Part shown: in pieces, positions 41,648 through 49,907 of the stretch
Position numbering within the stretch: the stretch's first letter is position 1
Layout: the number at the start of each line of letters is the position of its first letter
Origin: Hydrogenivirga caldilitoris
GTDB taxonomy: Bacteria > Aquificota > Aquificia > Aquificales > Aquificaceae
Assembly: GCF_003664005.1 (NCBI RefSeq)
Contig: NZ_RCCJ01000001.1
Span: 806,001 to 870,000 of the forward strand
DNA length: 64,000 bases
Reading direction: 5' to 3'
The notes under the pieces: model-generated
The model's database searches: none
The model's input: the letters and a program-made list of their open reading frames with translations, nothing else
Told to the model about the DNA's origin: nothing
Translations under genes and position numbers: made by a program

Positions 41648-42622
41648 CTATTTCCTTCTACGCATACGGGCTACGTTTTTCCTGTGCTGGGAGTACGTTG
41701 AGCTAAATATATGGCGTCTCTTCTTTGGGTCTACAACGAAGTACAGATATTCCACATCAGCAGGCTCTATGGCAGCTTTTAGGGAAGATACACCCGGATT
41801 GCATATGGGCGTTGGAGGAAGCCCAAAATAAAGGTAGGTGTTGTAAGGGTCTTCTATCTGCAAGTCTATTTTCTTCAGGTTCCCGTTCCATGCACCTCTC
41901 CTTTTTAAGGCGTATATAACGGTTGGGTCTATCTGAAGCTTCATACCCTTCTTTAGTCTGTTGTATATAACAGCTGCTATCAGGGGCTTTTCCTCTTCCC
42001 AAAAAGTTTCTTTCTCCACCATGGAGGCTATAGTCACCCATTTCTCAAGGGACAGCCCTCTTTCGGCAACGCTTGGTCTGAGGTCAACGGTTTTCTCTAA
42101 GAAGTTCCTGTACATGGTGTCTATAACCTTGAGGGGGTGGGTATTCTTTGAAAAGAAGTAGGTATCTGGAAAGAGAAATCCCTCCATTGTTGGAGTTGAA
42201 AGACCGTAACTCTTTGCAGTTGTTTCCGATGTAGCGTAACGTAGGAAGTCTTCTTTTTTACACACACTCTCAGCCTCTAAAATCTCTGCTATGTCATAGA
42301 GATCACTACCTTCAACAACAACTATCCTGTGAAGTTTATGAAGTCCTTTAGATAGTTTTTCATAAACATCAAAGGGTGATACATACCCGCTAAACTCGTA
42401 CTCTCCAGCCTCCAGCTTATCCTTCCTGAAAGCATGGATTACTATGAGGGAAAGCCTGCTCCTTATTAAACCTTCGCTGTAGAGGGTGTCTATTATACTC
42501 AGCGTCGGTGTTCCATATGGAATGTCAATGGTTTTAGTGTTGACGTACACAGGCAGGAAGGCATAGGTCAGGTATCCCAAGGTCAATATGAAGAGGGTTG
42601 AAATTAAAATGAGCTTTCTCAT
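41648..42622 (-). CDS. mltG: Endolytic murein transglycosylase MltG
   Basis: A 324-residue inner-membrane lytic transglycosylase that cuts nascent glycan strands. N-terminal anchor (about 4-24), LysM-like part, MEGFLFPDTYFF (about 146-157), catalytic Glu in ASMVEKETFWEEEKPLIAAVIYNRLKKGMKLQ (about 200-231), and YNTYLYFGLPPTPICNPG. Overlaps ruvX by 4 bases, the widespread ruvX-mltG neighbourhood. Confidence 0.94.
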   Translation of the reverse strand: MRKLILISTLFILTLGYLTYAFLPVYVNTKTIDIPYGTPTLSIIDTLYSEGLIRSRLSLIVIHAFRKDKLEAGEYEFSGYVSPFDVYEKLSKGLHKLHRIVVVEGSDLYDIAEILEAESVCKKEDFLRYATSETTAKSYGLSTPTMEGFLFPDTYFFSKNTHPLKVIDTMYRNFLEKTVDLRPSVAERGLSLEKWVTIASMVEKETFWEEEKPLIAAVIYNRLKKGMKLQIDPTVIYALKRRGAWNGNLKKIDLQIEDPYNTYLYFGLPPTPICNPGVSSLKAAIEPADVEYLYFVVDPKKRRHIFSSTYSQHRKNVARMRRRK

Positions 42623-43017
42623 CGGGATTGAAGGTAATCTTCCAAGATAATCTGCGCGGAAAGAGCGTCAAGTATCTCTTTTCTTTTCTTCGGAGGAAGG
42701 TTCTTTAAACGCCTCTCAGCCTCCATACTTGTATACCTTTCATCTAAAAGCTCTATCTTCACATCCTGGAGCTTATCTCTCAGTTTATCTACAAACTCCC
42801 TGACAAGTTTAGCCCTCTCTCCTTCCTTTCCGGAGGGCGTCAGCGGTAAACCCACCACAACCCTCTCCACCTTCGCAGAGTGGATAATTTCCAGCAGCTT
42901 ATCTATCAGGTACTGGTCATTCTTCAAAACTCCTTTGGGGACAGCTATTCCCAGCTCAGTGTCCCCTACCGCTATCCCTACCCTTTTAGTTCCAAAATCT
43001 ATAGCAAGAATTTTCAA
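42619..43017 (-). CDS. ruvX: Putative pre-16S rRNA nuclease / Holliday junction resolvase-like
   Basis: A 132-residue YqgF protein: LAIDFGTKRVGIAVGD (4-19, RNase H-like first Asp), VVVGLPLTPSGKEG (about 58-71), LLDERYTSMEAERRL (about 94-108) and a final Asp in DALSAQIILEDYL. YqgF trims the 5' end of 16S rRNA. ATGA-type coupling to its neighbours on both sides. Confidence 0.93.
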   Translation of the reverse strand: MKILAIDFGTKRVGIAVGDTELGIAVPKGVLKNDQYLIDKLLEIIHSAKVERVVVGLPLTPSGKEGERAKLVREFVDKLRDKLQDVKIELLDERYTSMEAERRLKNLPPKKRKEILDALSAQIILEDYLQSR

Positions 43018-43208
43018 GCCTCTTTTGCAGTTTTAAATCCAACCACTTTATAGAGCGGGCAGAAGCCAACTACGGAGGTAATTAGGAAGACTATGCCTAT
43101 TATGCCAAGAACCCACCAGGCTCCACCTTTATCATAGGCAAGGTAGAGGAATACAACTGCGAGTATTATCCTTACTATCCTGTCCCAGGAAGCCATATTC
43201 TTTTCCAT
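43014..43208 (-). CDS. DUF2892 (YgaP-like) inner-membrane protein
   Basis: A 64-residue protein with two membrane helices: SWDRIVRIILAVVFLYLAY and WWVLGIIGIVFLITSVVGFCPLYKVVGF, where the GFCPLY-x-GF end is the DUF2892 hallmark. ATG at 43208 lies nine bases after GGAGG; a GTG three codons earlier is less likely. First gene of the operon leading to ruvX and mltG. Confidence 0.85.
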   Translation of the reverse strand: MEKNMASWDRIVRIILAVVFLYLAYDKGGAWWVLGIIGIVFLITSVVGFCPLYKVVGFKTAKEA

Positions 43209-43247
43209 GGCTCTCACCCTCCTTTAATTAAATAGGTTTATGTCTTT

Positions 43248-43253
43248 ATTATA
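43248..43253 (-). promoter_or_regulatory. -10 box of the DUF2892-ruvX-mltG operon
   Basis: TATAAT on the minus strand between the tRNA and the operon, about 40 bases before the ATG. The operon might instead be read through from the tRNA gene. Confidence 0.45.
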
Positions 43254-43267
43254 AACCTGGAGTTTAG

Positions 43268-43359
43268 TGGCGGAAGGGGAGGGATTTGAACCCTCGGTAC
43301 CCGAAGCCGGGTACACGGCGTTTCCAGCGCCGCGCCTTCGGCCGCTCGGCCACCCTTCC
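43268..43359 (-). tRNA. tRNA-Ser (anticodon GGA)
   Basis: A 92-base tRNA with encoded CCA. The acceptor stem GGAAGGG pairs with CCCTTCC, discriminator G73. Anticodon stem CGGCG/CGCCG encloses loop CTGGAAA, giving anticodon GGA (Ser, UCC/UCU). The long variable arm, a hairpin closed by TACCCGG/CCGGGTA-like pairing, is typical of tRNA-Ser; the T arm contains GGTTCAAATCC. Lies 36 bases after the exonuclease gene on the same strand. Confidence 0.96.
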
Positions 43360-43395
43360 TTAGAGTTTATTATTTTAGCTCAGAGGCAAGGAAGG

Positions 43396-44109
43396 CTAAA
43401 GCCCAAATACATCCCCCAAAGTCTCGTAGAACCTCTGGTATATCTTTGCCGTAACTATTGTATCCTGCAGGTTGTATAGGGCTATATCCCTGTATCTACC
43501 CTGGGAAAAGTACTCCTTTACCTGATGTCCGTCCATGAGCTCTTTAGGTGATTCAATACCAAGCCTTCTGCACACGAAATCAAGGGAATACTTTCTTCCC
43601 TGTCCATGAAAGGTGAGAGCATCAAGGAGGTCAAGGTGATTTTCGTAGCTGTAACGGCTGCCAAGTAAATTCCTGGTTGCCTTTACACCCAGGATAAAAG
43701 ACCTCAGCATAAGGAACACCGAATCAAATCTCCTGCCATTGAAAGATACTAACCTTTGATCCCTTCTCTCTCCCACCTTCTTCCAGAAGTGCCGGAGTAT
43801 TTTCCTCTCCGCATCTTCAATACCTTCTCCTATGGAGAAGGACCTCATAAAGACTTTAAAACTATCCTTTTCTATCTCCTCTGTATTTTCGTCGTTAGAT
43901 AGGTACATAACAAGGGCTTTCTTGCCAGACAGGTCTAAGAGGGTAACGCTTACAAGGTGGGCGGTAAAAGCCCAGAAACTGAGCCTTTCCTTTTGTTTCT
44001 CTTCATCTTCCTCAGTTTCAGCGTACTTGAGTATATACTCCCAGTCCTTATCGTCAAAGCTATCCTCCCCCACAGATACCGTCTCAATATCAAATACAAC
44101 AACCTCCAT
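43396..44109 (-). CDS. Predicted 3'-5' exonuclease, PolB-exonuclease-like
   Basis: A 237-residue stand-alone exonuclease domain of the family B polymerase type (PF10108-like). ExoI VVFDIETVS (about 4-12, DxE), ExoII LVSFNGRRFDSVFL (about 119-132), ExoIII YNLQDTIVTAKIY (about 214-226, Tyr-x3-Asp). No polymerase domain. Possible repair or RNA/DNA processing role. Here TATAAT and a GGGGAG ribosome site precede the ATG. Confidence 0.85.
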   Translation of the reverse strand: MEVVVFDIETVSVGEDSFDDKDWEYILKYAETEEDEEKQKERLSFWAFTAHLVSVTLLDLSGKKALVMYLSNDENTEEIEKDSFKVFMRSFSIGEGIEDAERKILRHFWKKVGERRDQRLVSFNGRRFDSVFLMLRSFILGVKATRNLLGSRYSYENHLDLLDALTFHGQGRKYSLDFVCRRLGIESPKELMDGHQVKEYFSQGRYRDIALYNLQDTIVTAKIYQRFYETLGDVFGL

Positions 44110-44128
44110 AAGACTCCCCGAGAAAGAT

Positions 44129-44134
44129 TATAAT
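44129..44134 (+). promoter_or_regulatory. -10 box of the trk operon, leaderless type
   Basis: TATAAT 8 bases before the GTG at 44143. Its complement region also provides TATAAT for the divergent exonuclease gene, but 17 or more bases from that ATG and with a Shine-Dalgarno. Confidence 0.55.
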
Positions 44135-44142
44135 TCCTAAAG

Positions 44143-45480
44143 GTGAGGTTTACAAAACCCGGTCCACCGCAGGCTGTGTTGCTCTCCTACGTAGCTCTTA
44201 TAGCGGTGGGGGTCTTGTTATTTATGCTATTACCCACAACAAAGGCAAAGGTGTCTCCGATTGATGCACTCTTTACTGTTACCTCAGCGGTAACGGTTAC
44301 AGGATTGACAGTTATAAACACAGAAACCCAGCTCACGGATACAGGCAAGTGGCTTATCCTCTCCCTTATACAGATAGGTGGTCTTGGGTATATGACTCTC
44401 ACCACTTTCCTCCTCATAACCTTTCGGAGGAAGATAGGGGTTAAGGAGCGGCTCATACTATCAGAGTCCTTGAACTATCCCGGAGTTTACGGTCTTGTCC
44501 GCTTCCTTAAAAGAGTCGTTCTATTTGTCTTTATTATAGAAGCTGCCGGCTGCCTTCTCCTTTATATTCACTGGGTACCGAGTATGGGGATAACAGGAGC
44601 TGCGTTTCCTGCTTTCTTCCACTCTGTATCCGCCTTTAACAACGCCGGGTTTTCCCTTTTTACTGATAATCTTATCCCCTTCAGGGGAGACCTTTACGTC
44701 AATCTGGTTATTTCAGCCCTCATATTCCTTGGGGGCATAGGTTTCTTTGTGATACACGACATCTACCTCCTGTTCACCAAAAGGACGGAAAGGCTATCAA
44801 CCCACACAAAGCTTGTACTATCCCTGAGCATAATGCTTGTGGTTTTTGGATGGCTGGGGCTTATCCTTACCGAATTTGCCCATTACAACGGTATATGGTC
44901 TCTCAACTGGAAGGAGAGGCTACTTTCAACCCTGTTCCTGAGCGTATCTTCAAGAACTGCCGGCTTTAATACTGTTGATATCGGCTCCCTTTCCGAGTCT
45001 TCCCTTTTCCTCCTAACGATTCTTATGTTTATAGGGGCTTCTCCAGGGAGTACCGGAGGGGGCATAAAGACAACAACCTTCTCGGTCATACTTCTCTCGG
45101 TCTTATCTTACGTAAGGGGAAGGAGTGAAGTGGTCGTGTTTAACAGGAGTATACCCCAGGATTTGATACATCGTGCCATGGTTGTTATGGCTCTTGCTTT
45201 CACTTATATAGCTTTTGTTAATCTGCTCATAGATCGTATTGAGGAAAAAGATTTCCTGAGCACGCTGTTTGAAGTTGTTTCTGCTTTTGCGACTGTAGGG
45301 TTGTCTGTAGGAGGTGGTGAGGGATTGAGTTTCAGTGCCCAGTTCTCTTCCTTTAGTAAGATATTGATAGTTCTGAGCATGATAGTAGGTAGGGTTGGTA
45401 TAGTAAGTTTTGCATTGGCTCTCGTAGGCAGAGAAGAGGAGAGCAGGATAAAACACCCTGAGGCGAGGTTGCTCCTGTGA
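44143..45480 (+). CDS. trkH: Potassium uptake protein TrkH/KtrB
   Basis: A 445-residue K+ channel-like membrane subunit with four pore repeats. Filter regions seen: TVTSAVTVTGLTV (about 46-58), FFHSVSAFNNAGFSLF (about 156-171), SVSSRTAGFNTVDI (about 267-280), VVSAFATVGLSVGGG (about 377-391). Length suits KtrB/TrkH. GTG start with TATAAT 8 bases upstream. The stop overlaps the trkA start (GTGA), so the two subunits are made together. Confidence 0.94.
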   Translation: MRFTKPGPPQAVLLSYVALIAVGVLLFMLLPTTKAKVSPIDALFTVTSAVTVTGLTVINTETQLTDTGKWLILSLIQIGGLGYMTLTTFLLITFRRKIGVKERLILSESLNYPGVYGLVRFLKRVVLFVFIIEAAGCLLLYIHWVPSMGITGAAFPAFFHSVSAFNNAGFSLFTDNLIPFRGDLYVNLVISALIFLGGIGFFVIHDIYLLFTKRTERLSTHTKLVLSLSIMLVVFGWLGLILTEFAHYNGIWSLNWKERLLSTLFLSVSSRTAGFNTVDIGSLSESSLFLLTILMFIGASPGSTGGGIKTTTFSVILLSVLSYVRGRSEVVVFNRSIPQDLIHRAMVVMALAFTYIAFVNLLIDRIEEKDFLSTLFEVVSAFATVGLSVGGGEGLSFSAQFSSFSKILIVLSMIVGRVGIVSFALALVGREEESRIKHPEARLLL

Positions 45481-46124
45481 AGAAGATATTTGGAGTTATA
45501 GGGCTTGGAAAGTTTGGGTTCCATGTGGTTAAAACTCTTGCAGAAGCCAAGGTTGACGTGATCGCTATAGATAAAGACCCGGACAGGGTCAGACAAGTAG
45601 AGGAGTTTGTCACTCACGCATACGTGGCAGACGCCCTTGATGAGAAAGCCCTTGAAGAGTCTGGTATATTTACAGCTGACACGGTCATAGTTAGCATAGG
45701 TCAGAACATAGAGGCGAGTATCCTTGTTACGGTTCTTCTGCTTAACAGAGGGGTAAAGGATATCATAGCTAAGGCGATAAACCCTCTACACGGAGAGGTT
45801 CTCAACAGGCTCGGTGTTAAAAGGGTAGTGTATCCAGAGATGGAAACCGCCGTTAAGCTTGCCCGCTCGCTCATCATAACAGGTATGGTTGCAGAGATAC
45901 CTTTCGCACCCGGTTACAGCATCTTTGAGATAAGAGCTCCCGAAAGGTTAACGGGCAAGTCTTTAGCGGAACTTGACCTCAGGAAGAAGCACGGCATAAC
46001 AGTGCTGGCGATTAAGAGGGGGGATAAGGTCCTCGTAAACCCTTCAGCTAAGGACGTTATAGAGGATAAAGACCTTCTCCTCGTACTCGGTAGTGAAGAG
46101 AGCGTACATAGTATAGTGGAATAG
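45477..46124 (+). CDS. trkA: TrkA/KtrA potassium uptake regulatory subunit
   Basis: A 215-residue cytosolic RCK protein: Rossmann motif FGVIGLGKFGFHVVKTL (5-21), VIAIDKDPDRV (nucleotide-binding Asp), and a C-terminal RCK-C domain from about 130 (FEIRAPERLTGKSLAELDLRKKHGITVLAIKR). Single RCK pair, as in KtrA. Gates TrkH in response to nucleotides. The only convergent neighbour here without overlap (12-base gap). Confidence 0.93.
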   Translation: MKKIFGVIGLGKFGFHVVKTLAEAKVDVIAIDKDPDRVRQVEEFVTHAYVADALDEKALEESGIFTADTVIVSIGQNIEASILVTVLLLNRGVKDIIAKAINPLHGEVLNRLGVKRVVYPEMETAVKLARSLIITGMVAEIPFAPGYSIFEIRAPERLTGKSLAELDLRKKHGITVLAIKRGDKVLVNPSAKDVIEDKDLLLVLGSEESVHSIVE

Positions 46125-46136
46125 AGCTTTAAGCTA

Positions 46137-46457
46137 TCAAAAGCTCATGCCTCTTAACTCTTCAATCCACTGCCTGTACTCTTCAGCCATTGACGGGTGG
46201 TTATACTTAAGAGCCTGCTTTATGCCCTCTTCAAGAACGTCCATGGCTTTGTTGAATTCACCGAGCTCTTCATAACATTTGGCAAGGAGGCGGTAAACAG
46301 CTCCCTCATCTTCCTGAAGCCTCAGATAGCTCTCTATATGCTTTATGGCATTCTCGTAATCCCTCACCTTGTAGTACTCTTGGGCTAGGGAGTAATGAAC
46401 CATAGGATTGTCCGGCGCCTTATTCAGCAACTCCTTAAAATAACTCAGCCTGTCCAT
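46137..46457 (-). CDS. TPR-repeat protein
   Basis: A 106-residue soluble protein made of about three tetratricopeptide repeats (HYSLAQEYYKVRDYENAIKHIESYL, YRLLAKCYEELGEFNKAMDVLEEGI). A protein-interaction module of unknown partner. Ribosome site GGAGGT five bases before the ATG; its start overlaps the DUF3108 gene by 23 bases, so the two are coupled. Confidence 0.85.
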   Translation of the reverse strand: MDRLSYFKELLNKAPDNPMVHYSLAQEYYKVRDYENAIKHIESYLRLQEDEGAVYRLLAKCYEELGEFNKAMDVLEEGIKQALKYNHPSMAEEYRQWIEELRGMSF

Positions 46458-47178
46458 TCTTTACCTCCACAAAAAGGTCTCTGTTTCCCTTTACCCTTTC
46501 AAGGAAAACCTGTGCGCTCCCTATAGTAAATTTAACACTCAACTTTACAGGTATGTTCGTTTCCTTATCTATCCATACAAACCACTCTCCCTTGGGTTTC
46601 AATATACCTTTAGTATCAACCTCAGGTACCAGAAGAACCTTCCAGGTAGGATAGGTTTTATCAAAGACCTCAACAACCTCCTCGCCCACCGTTTTGTAAT
46701 AGACACTCTGAACCTTTTCATCGTAGAACACGTAAATCCTATCGCCTCTGTAGTTAGGTGTATCCAGGTATACCAGGAGCGAGGTTGAAAAGGGGTCAAA
46801 AAGGTACACAGAGCTCTCATAGAACCCCTCTTTTACATCTACCCCTTCTTCTTTATATCTGACGATTCTATACGCTATACCTCTTTTCATGAACGAATAG
46901 GTGTGGTCCCTTATAAAACTCCCTTCCCTTTGATATAGGGAAAAGCTCTTAGGTTTAAGGGAGAGTAGCTCGGCTTCCCCCCAGTTGTTGACTCTCTTGA
47001 CCAGCTTACCCACGACGATGGTTTTAGCCCAGGAACGTATCCTTAGTTCTTCACCCTTTAAGGAATACTCAACACAGCTTTGGGCAACGGGAAGGAACCA
47101 GAAGTAGATTCTGTAGCAAGTCTCCAGCTCCTTTGCCAGCAAAAGGAAAGGAAACAGAAGTACAAAGAGAAATCTCAT
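46435..47178 (-). CDS. DUF3108 periplasmic protein
   Basis: A 247-residue exported protein: signal MRFLFVLLFPFLLLA, then a beta-rich domain with ETCYRIYFWFLPVAQSCVEYSL and WFVWIDKETNIPVKLSVKF near the end, the DUF3108 pattern (related to lipoprotein-binding folds). Function unknown. The ATG overlaps the pilB stop (ATGA). Confidence 0.82.
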   Translation of the reverse strand: MRFLFVLLFPFLLLAKELETCYRIYFWFLPVAQSCVEYSLKGEELRIRSWAKTIVVGKLVKRVNNWGEAELLSLKPKSFSLYQREGSFIRDHTYSFMKRGIAYRIVRYKEEGVDVKEGFYESSVYLFDPFSTSLLVYLDTPNYRGDRIYVFYDEKVQSVYYKTVGEEVVEVFDKTYPTWKVLLVPEVDTKGILKPKGEWFVWIDKETNIPVKLSVKFTIGSAQVFLERVKGNRDLFVEVKNGQAELF

Positions 47179-48332
47179 TGCATGAGCACTCTGTTTACCT
47201 CTTCAATGGAGGTTATTCCCTTCCTTACCTTCAGTATACCTGCCTGATAAAGGGTTCTCATACCCTTTTCCTTTGCAAGCTCCCTTATGTCATCTGCTGT
47301 ACCACCCTTTATTATGAGCTTCCTGAGCTCTTCATCTATCTCCATAATCTCATGAACCGCCGTTCTTCCCTTGTAGCCGGTATTATTACAGGTGGCACAA
47401 CCCTTCTCACTTGCTTTGTATATGGTTATATCCTCATCGGGAGACTTAATTACACCCAACCTCACAAGGGCTTCCTTTGGCACATCATGGGGAACCTTGC
47501 AATCCGGGCATAGCTTCCTTATAAGCCTCTGGGCGACAACCAGAACAAGAGAAGAACCTACAAGGAAAGGCTCTATACCCATATCTGTCAACCTTGTAAT
47601 AGTTGTGGGGGCATCGTTTGTGTGAAGGGTGGAGAACACGAGGTGTCCGGTCAGGGAGGCTCTTATTGCGATATCTCCAGTTTCCAGGTCCCTTATCTCA
47701 CCCACCAGTATTATGTCCGGGTCCTGTCTAAGGAAGGCTCTCAAAACGCTTGAGAAGGTTAGACCGATCCTTTCGTTCACCTGTACCTGGTTTATACCAG
47801 GTATAGAGACTTCAACGGGGTCTTCAGCTGTCATTATGTTCACATCGGGGTGGTTTCTCTCCATCAGGGCTGAGTAGAGGGTCGTCGTCTTACCGGAACC
47901 GGTCGGACCTGTAACGAGTATCATTCCCCAGGGCTTCCATATAGCGTTCCTGAACTTCTCCAGATCATCGGGTTCAAAGCCTAGGTCCTCAAGCTTAACA
48001 TTAAGGTACTTTTCAGCCTCCTGAATCCTCATGACAACCTTTTCACCGTAAACTGTCGGGACAGTTGAAACCCTGAGGTCTATCTTCTTCCTCTCAATTT
48101 TTATCCTTATCCTTCCATCCTGGGGTTTCCTCTTCTCCGCTATATCAAGACTTGACATTATCTTGTACCTGGCTACCAGGCTGTCCCTTATATTTACAGG
48201 CAGCTGGTGGTATATCCTTAAAACGCCGTCAACCCTGTACCTAACTATAACCTTCTTCTCCTGAGGCTCTATGTGTATGTCTGAAGCTCCCATCTTCACA
48301 GCTTCAAATATGAGCCCGTTTGCAAGCTTCAC
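47175..48332 (-). CDS. pilB: Type IV pilus/type II secretion ATPase PilB (C-terminal part of an interrupted gene)
   Basis: Holds the whole ATPase core of a PilB/GspE protein: N2-type domain (ASDIHIEPQ), Walker A GPTGSGKTTTL, Asp box, Walker B DIILVGEIRD, His box STLHTNDAPTT, and the zinc site CPDC...GCATCNNTGYKGR. It is in the same frame as the upstream N-terminal part (48399-48872) and separated from it only by an amber codon at 48399-48401. If translated separately, the first usable start is GTG at 48332, which lacks a good ribosome site. The motor extends type IV pili or drives competence. Confidence 0.8.
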   Translation of the reverse strand: MKLANGLIFEAVKMGASDIHIEPQEKKVIVRYRVDGVLRIYHQLPVNIRDSLVARYKIMSSLDIAEKRKPQDGRIRIKIERKKIDLRVSTVPTVYGEKVVMRIQEAEKYLNVKLEDLGFEPDDLEKFRNAIWKPWGMILVTGPTGSGKTTTLYSALMERNHPDVNIMTAEDPVEVSIPGINQVQVNERIGLTFSSVLRAFLRQDPDIILVGEIRDLETGDIAIRASLTGHLVFSTLHTNDAPTTITRLTDMGIEPFLVGSSLVLVVAQRLIRKLCPDCKVPHDVPKEALVRLGVIKSPDEDITIYKASEKGCATCNNTGYKGRTAVHEIMEIDEELRKLIIKGGTADDIRELAKEKGMRTLYQAGILKVRKGITSIEEVNRVLMQ

Positions 48333-48398
48333 TATCGGTGCTTCTTCCGTAGCATGGATAAGCTGCTCTATCGGTGTGTCAACCTCTTCCTTCTCCAG

Positions 48399-48872
48399 CT
48401 ACACTTCGGTTTCCTCTATCTGGCTCAGTACGTCACCGAGCTGAGGAAACTGTTTATCCAGAATCTTCTCAATGGTTGACAGGGGTGCAACGTAGGGTAT
48501 TATGCTTTGAGCCTTGGTATAAAATCTCAACTCGTTTATGAGGTTCTGGTTGAGTGGGTTTAGCATTATCACATGGAGCTTGCCTTTATCGTACATTACG
48601 GGCACAACCTTAAACTTCCTCATGAACTCCTGAGGTATTGAGTTAAGAATATGGGAAGGAACCTGAAGCTCCTGAACCTCTTCCTTCCACACTTTCTGCG
48701 GGAGTATAGTCTGGAAGAACTTAGTTATGTCCTTCTCAGAGAGTAACCCCAGTCTTAGAAGGGTCTGGAATATGTCCTCATCTTCCTTGCGCTCTGAAAG
48801 TATCTTCTTTATATCACCTTCCTTTACGTATCCGGCTCTGAGAAGCAAGTTCAAAATCTTCTCATGTTCCAT
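48399..48872 (-). CDS. pilB: PilB N-terminal (T2SSE-N) part, ended by an in-frame amber codon
   Basis: A 157-residue N-terminal domain: MEHEKILNLLLRAGYVKEGDIKKIL, then PSHILNSIPQEFMRKFKVVPVMYDKGKLHVIMLNPLNQ, the MshEN/T2SSE-N pattern. Ends EETEV-TAG; reading on gives LEKEEVDTPIEQL and runs without a break into the ATPase core. A full-length product would be 565 residues, normal for PilB. ATG at 48872 has AGAGGA five bases upstream; it overlaps panB by 11 bases. CAG to TAG would explain the stop. Confidence 0.8.
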   Translation of the reverse strand: MEHEKILNLLLRAGYVKEGDIKKILSERKEDEDIFQTLLRLGLLSEKDITKFFQTILPQKVWKEEVQELQVPSHILNSIPQEFMRKFKVVPVMYDKGKLHVIMLNPLNQNLINELRFYTKAQSIIPYVAPLSTIEKILDKQFPQLGDVLSQIEETEV

Positions 48873-49665
48873 AACTTTCCTCTTCGGAAGGGAACTCCCC
48901 CTTCTCAACTTCTATTTTAAATTTTGTGAGGGCTTCTCTGAAAATTTTTGCACCTTCCGCATACCTCCTGACAAATTTAGGTTTCGCTTCCTCATAGAGC
49001 CCCACCAGGTCGTGAAATACAAGCACCTGTCCATCACAAAATTTTCCCGCTCCTATCCCTATAGTTATTACTTCGGAACTTTCTGTCAACTCCTTAGCGA
49101 GTCTCCAAGGGACACTTTCAAGAACTATCATATCAACACCCGCTTCTACAAGGGCTTTGAAGTCTATCCTCAATCTCTCTGCTTCCTTCTCCTCTTTACC
49201 CACAACCCTTGGAACTCCGAAGAGGTTTATTGACTGGGGAGTGAAACCCAAATGCCCCACAACAGGGATACCCACACCGGTAAGCCTGTAAACGAGCTCT
49301 GCAACACTCTCACCACCCTCTATCTTTACCGCCTGAGCTCCCGTCTCTTTTATTACCCTACCACAATTCTTTATCCCCTCCTCAATAGAAACCTGGTAGC
49401 TCATAAAAGGCATATCAACAACCAAAAAAAGTTCAGGGGCACCTCTCCTCACAGCCCTGGCATGGTAGATGACCTCCTCAAGGGTAACAGGTAGCGTTGA
49501 GTCCAGACCTTGGAAAACCATTCCCAGGGAATCTCCTACCAGAACAGAATCAATGCCAGCCTCTTGACAAAGCTTGGCGGATAGGAAATCGTAAGTAGAT
49601 ATCATCGTTATCTTTTCTCCCCTCCACTTCTTTTTCCTTAAGCTCCAAAGGGTTACTCTTCCCAT
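48862..49665 (-). CDS. panB: 3-methyl-2-oxobutanoate hydroxymethyltransferase
   Basis: A 267-residue enzyme making ketopantoate for pantothenate and CoA. Seen: ITMISTYDFLSAKL (about 19-32), VGDSLGMVFQG (about 42-52, metal-binding Asp), VVDMPFMSYQ (about 81), AVKIEGG (about 111), GHLGFTPQSINLFG (about 135-148) and GIGAGKFCDGQVLVFHDLVGL. ATG at 49665 with TAAAAT 7 bases upstream. Confidence 0.96.
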   Translation of the reverse strand: MGRVTLWSLRKKKWRGEKITMISTYDFLSAKLCQEAGIDSVLVGDSLGMVFQGLDSTLPVTLEEVIYHARAVRRGAPELFLVVDMPFMSYQVSIEEGIKNCGRVIKETGAQAVKIEGGESVAELVYRLTGVGIPVVGHLGFTPQSINLFGVPRVVGKEEKEAERLRIDFKALVEAGVDMIVLESVPWRLAKELTESSEVITIGIGAGKFCDGQVLVFHDLVGLYEEAKPKFVRRYAEGAKIFREALTKFKIEVEKGEFPSEEESYGT

Positions 49666-49670
49666 CAACT

Positions 49671-49907
49671 TTATTTTAAGTTAAGCCTCCTATGGTAAAC
49701 CACATATATGAGTATGCAACTCGTAACCTTTCTCTGAAAGGAATTCCTCTCACCCTGGTATCTTTTGAGCATCCTTAGGAATCTCTCCTTTTTAAGGAAT
49801 CCCACAACATAAAGAAACGCGAGCAGAAAGGGTATCCCTGGCAGGACGGGGAGAATTATCCCTACTATTCCTATAGCCAGCAGGGCAAAGGCTAAAACAA
49901 ACCTCAT
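49671..49907 (-). CDS. Small membrane protein, DUF454-like
   Basis: A 78-residue protein with one or two helices: FALLAIGIVGIILPVLPGIPFLLAFLYVVGF, whose Gly-Ile-x-Leu-Pro-x-Leu-Pro-x-x-Pro-Phe pattern is that of DUF454/YbaN. The C-terminus (RYQGERNSFQ...HRRLNLK) is basic. Overlaps the DMT gene by 4 bases. Function unknown. Confidence 0.7.
   Translation of the reverse strand: MRFVLAFALLAIGIVGIILPVLPGIPFLLAFLYVVGFLKKERFLRMLKRYQGERNSFQRKVTSCILIYVVYHRRLNLK
49673..49678 (-). promoter_or_regulatory. -10 box of panB, leaderless type
   Basis: TAAAAT on the minus strand, 7 bases from the ATG at 49665, overlapping the end of the upstream gene; no Shine-Dalgarno. Confidence 0.45.

Noticed and set aside
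44187-44456. Open frame opposite trkH
   Set aside because: Antisense to conserved K+ filter coding sequence; no independent support.
48332-48398. pilB as a deliberately split two-gene system with restart at GTG 48332
   Set aside because: No good ribosome site precedes the GTG, and 22 in-frame linker codons remain after the stop, so an interruption is simpler; kept as an open question in the findings.
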